Below, piece by piece: positions 34,577 through 38,386 of a DNA stretch of 38,386 nt. The notes under the pieces are model-generated. The model ran no database searches. It was not told where the DNA came from and was given only the letters and a program-made list of their open reading frames with translations. The translations under genes were made by a program, and so were the position numbers. Origin of the DNA: Clostridia bacterium (GTDB lineage Bacteria > Bacillota > Clostridia > Oscillospirales > Acutalibacteraceae); assembly GCA_017625835.1 (NCBI GenBank), contig JAGAKF010000083.1, positions 1 through 38,386 on the forward strand, written 5' to 3'. The first letter of the stretch is position 1. Each line of letters starts with the position of its first letter.

Positions 34577-35755
34577 TCAAAGAGCAGCCTTAAGCTCATC
34601 AATCTTGTCTGTTTTCTCCCAGGGAAGGTCGATGTCTGTTCTTCCCATGTGTCCGTAAGCAGCAGTCTGCTGGTAAATCGGACGGCGAAGGCCGAGATTG
34701 TCAATGATTGCAGCAGGTCTGAGGTCGAATACCTTATTTACTGCGGCTGCAAGCTCTGTGTTTGAAACCTTTCCTGTGCCAAATGTATCAACCATAACTG
34801 AAACAGGCTTTGCAACACCGATAGCGTATGCAAGCTGAACTTCGCACTTGTCTGCAAGCTCAGCAGCAACGATGTTCTTTGCAATGTAACGGCACATATA
34901 TGCTGCTGAACGGTCAACCTTTGTCGGGTCCTTACCGCTGAAAGCACCGCCGCCGTGACGTGAATATCCGCCGTATGTGTCAACGATGATCTTACGTCCT
35001 GTAAGACCTGAGTCGCCCTGCGGACCGCCCGTTACGAATCTGCCTGTCGGGTTAACGTAAATCTTTGTGTTTTCGTCGATGAGTGAAGCATCGATTGTCG
35101 GCTTGATTACGAGGTTGATAACGTCCTCACGGATCTTATCAAGCTCAACATCTGCGCTGTGCTGTGAAGAAACAACGATTGCGTCGATTCTTACAACCTT
35201 ATCGTCGTCGTATTCAACAGTAACCTGAGTCTTGCCGTCAGCACGGAGATAACCGAGATTGCCGTTTTCTCTTTCTTCCGTAAGCTTGAGAGCAAGCTTG
35301 TGTGCGAGCGAAATCGGCATCGGCATAAGCTCGGGAGTTTCGTTACAAGCGTAACCGAACATCATACCCTGGTCGCCTGCACCGTGGAGATTGTACTTGT
35401 CTTCTTCACCGCCCTTGAGCTCGAAAGAAGCGTCAACGCCCATTGCGATGTCGCCTGACTGCTTGTCAAGGGAAGTAAGGATAGCACATGTGTTACCGTC
35501 AAAGCCCTTTTCCGCGCTGTCGTAACCGATGTCGCAGATTACCTTACGTGCGATTGCAGGAATGTCGATGTTTGCTGAAGTTGAGATTTCACCCATAACG
35601 AGTACCATACCTGTTGTACAGCAGGTTTCGCAAGCAACACGGCCGTTCGGATCCTGTGCAAGGATTGCGTCAAGCACTGCGTCTGAAATCTGGTCACAGA
35701 TTTTATCGGGATGTCCCTTTGTTACTGATTCTGATGAAAAAAGATGTTTTGCCAT
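34577..35755 (-). CDS. metK: S-adenosylmethionine synthetase
   Basis: Makes S-adenosylmethionine from methionine and ATP. The 392-residue protein has [20 protein letters not shown] at its N terminus, [12 protein letters not shown] in the middle, [13 protein letters not shown] and the P-loop-like [19 protein letters not shown]. These are the family signatures. I chose the ATG at 35755 because AAAGGAGGA lies upstream; earlier in-frame codons lie inside the riboswitch. The SAM-I leader means its own product represses it. It is downstream of ribU but has its own promoter. Confidence 0.97.
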   Translation of the reverse strand: MAKHLFSSESVTKGHPDKICDQISDAVLDAILAQDPNGRVACETCCTTGMVLVMGEISTSANIDIPAIARKVICDIGYDSAEKGFDGNTCAILTSLDKQSGDIAMGVDASFELKGGEEDKYNLHGAGDQGMMFGYACNETPELMPMPISLAHKLALKLTEERENGNLGYLRADGKTQVTVEYDDDKVVRIDAIVVSSQHSADVELDKIREDVINLVIKPTIDASLIDENTKIYVNPTGRFVTGGPQGDSGLTGRKIIVDTYGGYSRHGGGAFSGKDPTKVDRSAAYMCRYIAKNIVAAELADKCEVQLAYAIGVAKPVSVMVDTFGTGKVSNTELAAAVNKVFDLRPAAIIDNLGLRRPIYQQTAAYGHMGRTDIDLPWEKTDKIDELKAAL

Positions 35756-35784
35756 TTTAAAAGTCCTCCTTTGTCGAAAAAAAC

Positions 35785-35806
35785 GCTCCCGGCGCAAACC
35801 GAGAGC
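35785..35806 (-). terminator. SAM-I riboswitch terminator
   Basis: On the minus strand GCTCTCGG and CCGGGAGC form the stem (one G-T pair), followed by GTTTTTTTC. It sits between the aptamer and the metK ribosome site. Confidence 0.92.
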
Positions 35807-35814
35807 TGTAAAAA

Positions 35815-35909
35815 CCTTATCTTTCGGTTGCACCGCAGGATTTAGCACCTTGCTTAACGCAGGTTGCTGAGCTTCATAGGGCCTGTTCCCTCAGCTACTC
35901 TTAATAAGT
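35815..35909 (-). promoter_or_regulatory. SAM-I (S-box) riboswitch
   Basis: The minus strand shows the S-box core in order: CTTATTAAGAG, GCTGAGGGAACAGGCCC, ATGAAGCTCAGCAACC, AAGGTGCTAAATCC and the closing GATAAG. P1 is CTTAT (35904-35908) with ATAAG (35816-35820). A terminator follows directly, so SAM binding is expected to switch metK off. Confidence 0.96.
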
Positions 35910-35939
35910 GTTGAGCGCTATTTAATTTATTGCGAAGAA

Positions 35940-35968
35940 ATTATACACCAATATACCGTTCAAGTCAA
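35940..35968 (-). promoter_or_regulatory. metK promoter overlapping the ribU stop codon
   Basis: On the minus strand TTGACT (35963-35968), a 17-bp spacer and TATAAT (35940-35945). The -35 hexamer contains the TGA stop of ribU (35965-35967). Confidence 0.85.
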
Positions 35969-36588
35969 GACTTATGTTCTAATTTCCCTTTAAGAATCGG
36001 AGAAAGTTTGCGGTAAACGAGGAATGTTATTCCAACGCTTACAAGACCTTTTACAAAAGTGAACGGAACGTTGAACACAAGAATGGATTTCCAGATTGAA
36101 TCCATTGAAGGAAGAATTGCCTGATACATTCCGAGGATTGCTTCTTCGGGAATGAGAATTTTCATATAAAGAGGGTAGGTGATGAAGAAGTTTACAAGGA
36201 AGCAGGCAACAGCCATTGCGAGGTTTCCGACCATTGCACCGATGAAAGCAAATGTACGGTTCTTTTTGATCGTGTAAAAGATACCTGCAACTCCGACGAA
36301 AGAAGCACCAAGCAGGAAGTTGGAAAGCTCACCTACAGCAGCGGTGGTTGTCATCGGCAGATGAAGTGCATTTTTCAGAAGGCAGACCAGAATTCCGTAA
36401 TGCGGACCGAATGCGAAAGACGTTATAAGCGCGGGCAGTTCGGAAACGTCAAATTTTATAAACGAAGGCATAATGGGAATCGGAAAGTCAATGAGCATAA
36501 GGCCGAACGACAATGCCGACATAATTGCTACAACTGTAAGCTTTCTGATTGAACTGATGTGGTTTCTGTTGCTGACTGTGTTTTTCAT
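35965..36588 (-). CDS. ribU: Riboflavin ECF transporter S component
   Basis: Substrate-binding membrane subunit of an energy-coupling-factor transporter for riboflavin, 207 residues with about five to six membrane helices. The segment FIKFDVSELPALITSFAFGPHYG followed by KNALHLP is characteristic of RibU. The A/T energising module is not in the window and would be shared from elsewhere, as in group II ECF systems. I chose the ATG at 36588 because CAGGAG lies upstream; the longer frame would start inside the riboswitch. An FMN riboswitch upstream supports riboflavin as substrate. Confidence 0.95.
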   Translation of the reverse strand: MKNTVSNRNHISSIRKLTVVAIMSALSFGLMLIDFPIPIMPSFIKFDVSELPALITSFAFGPHYGILVCLLKNALHLPMTTTAAVGELSNFLLGASFVGVAGIFYTIKKNRTFAFIGAMVGNLAMAVACFLVNFFITYPLYMKILIPEEAILGMYQAILPSMDSIWKSILVFNVPFTFVKGLVSVGITFLVYRKLSPILKGKLEHKS

Positions 36589-36627
36589 AAACTCAACTCC
36601 TGATAATTTTTCAGTGAGAGTTATCAA

Positions 36628-36657
36628 CGAAAAAGCCCCGTACAAAAAGTACGGGGC
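36628..36657 (-). terminator. FMN riboswitch terminator
   Basis: GCCCCGTAC and GTACGGGGC form a perfect 9-bp stem with a 5-base loop, followed on the minus strand by TTTTTC. It lies between the FMN aptamer and ribU. Confidence 0.93.
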
Positions 36658-36672
36658 GAATTGAATACATAA

Positions 36673-36793
36673 ATCTTCTCTCATCCGGACTGTACCGTCG
36701 GCTCCGGAATCTCACCGGATCAGCATTTGCTCACGGGCTTATGGATATTTATCCAAACACCGTCGGTGGGGAATTGCACCCCGCCCCGAAGAT
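36673..36793 (-). promoter_or_regulatory. FMN (RFN) riboswitch
   Basis: The minus strand shows the RFN core: ATCTTCGGGGCGGGGTG, CAATTCCCCACCGACGGT, AGCCCGTGAGC, TGATCCGGTGAGATTCCGG, AGCCGACGGTACAGTCCGG and ATGAGAGAAGAT. ATCTTC and GAAGAT close P1. FMN binding is expected to stop ribU transcription at the terminator. With promoters on both sides it accounts for the 334-bp gap 36589-36922. Confidence 0.97.
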
Positions 36794-36811
36794 AACTGTT
36801 CACTTGAAGAC

Positions 36812-36839
36812 ATTATATCACTATAAATATTTTTGTCAA
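36812..36839 (-). promoter_or_regulatory. ribU promoter
   Basis: On the minus strand TTGACA (36834-36839), a 16-bp spacer and TATAAT (36812-36817), just upstream of the FMN aptamer. Confidence 0.85.
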
Positions 36840-36865
36840 CAACATATGTTTTAAGGCGCTGTTTA

Positions 36866-36894
36866 TTGATTTTTGATGTCGGGAGTAGTATAAT
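36866..36894 (+). promoter_or_regulatory. Promoter of the rRNA methyltransferase gene
   Basis: TTGATT (36866-36871), a 17-bp spacer and TATAAT (36889-36894), 28 bp before the TTG start and divergent from the ribU promoter. Confidence 0.8.
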
Positions 36895-36922
36895 CTATTC
36901 TGAATAACAGGGCGGTGATGAC

Positions 36923-38386
36923 TTGCTTAAAAAGAATGATGAAATTCAGCTGACTGTGAAAAGCTGCACGGTTCAGGGCAGCGGAGTTTGCGATTACAAC
37001 GGAATGACTGTTTTTGTGCGTGGTGCCGTTACGGGTGACCACGTAATTGCGCATATAATCAAGGTCAAGAAAACATATGCTGTTGGTATAATCAAAAAAA
37101 TCACACAGCGTTCACCGATAAGAATAAAGCCTGATTGTGCAGTGTCTGAAAAGTGCGGAGGCTGTTGCTTTGCTCATATCAGATATGATGCCGAGCTTGA
37201 AATAAAGCAGACTCAGGTTGAGGATAACTTTAAGCGTATCGGCGGACTTGATGTTCCGATTAAACCGATTATCCCTTCGCCTGAATCTTCAAGATACAGA
37301 AATAAGGCACAGTATCCTGTCGGTTCTGACGGCACTTTTGCTTCAATCGGTTTTTACGCGCCGATGACGCATCGCATTATCGATTGTGCCGATTGCTACC
37401 TTCAGCCTGAAGATTTCAAGAATGTTGTTGATATTTTCCGCGATCTGATAAGAGAAAAGAAAATCAGCGTTTATGACGAAACCACAGGCAAAGGTCTTTT
37501 AAGACATATCTATATACGAAAAGGTTTTGCAACGGGAGAAATTATGGTCTGCCTTGTTGCAAACGGCAGGGTAATCCCGTTTGCCGAAGAGCTTGTTGAA
37601 ACGCTTAAATCTGAAATCAGCGGACTTAAAAGCGTGATTCTTAATATTAACACAAAAAACACAAACGTTGTACTCGGAAGCGAGTGTATAACGCTCTACG
37701 GCTCGGATTATATAACGGATGAGCTTTGCGGACTTAAATTCAATATTTCTCCGCTGTCATTCTATCAGGTAAACCACGACGGTGCACAAGTCCTTTATAA
37801 TAAAGCAAAGGAATATGCAGGTCTTACGGGTAAAGAAACACTTATCGACCTTTATTGCGGTACGGGAACGATAGGTCTTACGATGGCAAAAGATGCAAAA
37901 CAGCTTGTCGGGGTTGAAATCGTTGAACAGGCAATTGAAAACGCGAAGAAAAATGCCGAACTCAACGGAATTGAAAATGCACGTTTTATTTGCGGCGATG
38001 CTTCAAAGGCGGCAGAAATCCTTCTCGAAGAGGGAATAAAGCCCGATGTTGTGGTTCTCGATCCTCCGAGAAAAGGCTGCGACGGAGCTTTGGTTGAAAC
38101 GGTTGCAAAAATGTCACCCAACAGAATAGTCTATGTGTCCTGCGACAGCGCAACCCTTGCACGTGACTGCGCACGTTTCCTTGAGGTCGGCTATGAGGTG
38201 ACGGAGGCTACTCCGGTCGATATGTTCCCGCGTACGGGAAATGTCGAGACGGTTGTTCAGTTGGTTAGAAAAAATCCCGATACACATATCGACTTCGAAA
38301 TCAGCCTTGATGAGTTTGATTTGACTGCTTCAGAGGCAAAAGCGACTTATCAAGAGATAAAGGATTATGTGCTTGATAAGTTTGGG
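36923..38386 (+). CDS. rlmD: 23S rRNA (uracil-5-)-methyltransferase, RlmD/RumA family (3' end beyond window)
   Basis: SAM-dependent RNA m5U methyltransferase; 488 codons are open to the window edge. A TRAM domain (about 5-60) is followed by iron-sulfur cysteines C72, C78 and C81 (CAVSEKCGGC). The Rossmann methyltransferase has DLYCGTGTIGL, DPPRKG and the catalytic Cys in VYVSCDSATLARD. MFPRTGNVETV carries the base Glu, with Asn where a His is usual. After the catalytic domain, HIDFEISLDEFDLT...ATYQEIKDYVLDKFG begins a C-terminal extension that I recall from clostridial homologues. The only usable start is TTG at 36923: an in-frame stop is at 36905, no ATG or GTG lies between, and GGCGGTG precedes it. 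Whether it acts as RlmCD or RlmD is not decidable here. Confidence 0.92.
   Translation, partial: MLKKNDEIQLTVKSCTVQGSGVCDYNGMTVFVRGAVTGDHVIAHIIKVKKTYAVGIIKKITQRSPIRIKPDCAVSEKCGGCCFAHIRYDAELEIKQTQVEDNFKRIGGLDVPIKPIIPSPESSRYRNKAQYPVGSDGTFASIGFYAPMTHRIIDCADCYLQPEDFKNVVDIFRDLIREKKISVYDETTGKGLLRHIYIRKGFATGEIMVCLVANGRVIPFAEELVETLKSEISGLKSVILNINTKNTNVVLGSECITLYGSDYITDELCGLKFNISPLSFYQVNHDGAQVLYNKAKEYAGLTGKETLIDLYCGTGTIGLTMAKDAKQLVGVEIVEQAIENAKKNAELNGIENARFICGDASKAAEILLEEGIKPDVVVLDPPRKGCDGALVETVAKMSPNRIVYVSCDSATLARDCARFLEVGYEVTEATPVDMFPRTGNVETVVQLVRKNPDTHIDFEISLDEFDLTASEAKATYQEIKDYVLDKFG

Noticed and set aside
36361-36664. Short plus-strand frames opposite ribU
   Set aside because: They are antisense to ribU and its terminator, with no motifs.

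Overview
The window looks like chromosomal core DNA from a low-to-mid GC Gram-positive of the class Clostridia, most likely a gut-type Oscillospiraceae/Ruminococcaceae relative. That placement is inferred from several features. There are strong AGGAGG ribosome binding sites and frequent GTG/TTG starts. RNA control is Firmicutes-style, with a T-box, a SAM-I and an FMN riboswitch. Other pointers are a short archaeal-type prolyl-tRNA synthetase, a SpoIVFA/SpoIVFB-like pair and a CCTCCGTC/CCTCCC hairpin repeat of a kind I recall from that family. No rRNA, tRNA, CRISPR array, prophage or intact insertion sequence was recognised.

Layout. Positions 214-5580 (minus strand) read dusB, acpP, proS and then a GH78 rhamnosidase. 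polA and a membrane acyltransferase-like gene (5670-8982) run the other way from the dusB promoter. A minus-strand pair, M23 then M50, occupies 9009-10342. Positions 10766-19574 hold one arginine/carbamoyl-phosphate block, argG-argH-argF-carA-carB. The last reading frame continues without a stop into a complete DapF-like domain, giving a CarB-DapF fusion. A leaderless DUF11 protein (19622-20476) points back toward it. Positions 20572-23092 form a methionine T-box leader driving metY and metA. A VanZ-like gene and an orphan oligopeptide-binding lipoprotein (23111-25198) are divergent from rmuC and a large secreted double phosphoesterase (25366-30175). mfd and a HAD phosphatase (30225-34468, minus) are separated by a 150-bp MITE-like element. 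metK with a SAM-I leader and ribU with an FMN leader follow (34577-36793, minus). The window ends inside an RlmD-type rRNA methyltransferase (36923 to the edge).

How the genes work together. CarA/CarB make carbamoyl phosphate for ArgF; ArgG and ArgH then finish arginine. MetA, with the acetyl-CoA-type Glu111, makes O-acetylhomoserine, MetY sulfhydrylates it and MetK makes SAM. The first two are controlled by tRNA-Met charging and the last by SAM itself. The fused DapF-like domain ties a lysine/peptidoglycan-type fold to the arginine/pyrimidine enzyme. It lacks the first catalytic cysteine of DapF, so its activity is open.

The least ordinary items are the CarB-DapF fusion and its altered active site, the MITE-like element beside mfd, the tandem phosphoesterase protein, the leaderless DUF11 protein and the repeat-rich region upstream of acpP. 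All family calls were made by reading translated motifs; no database search was run.
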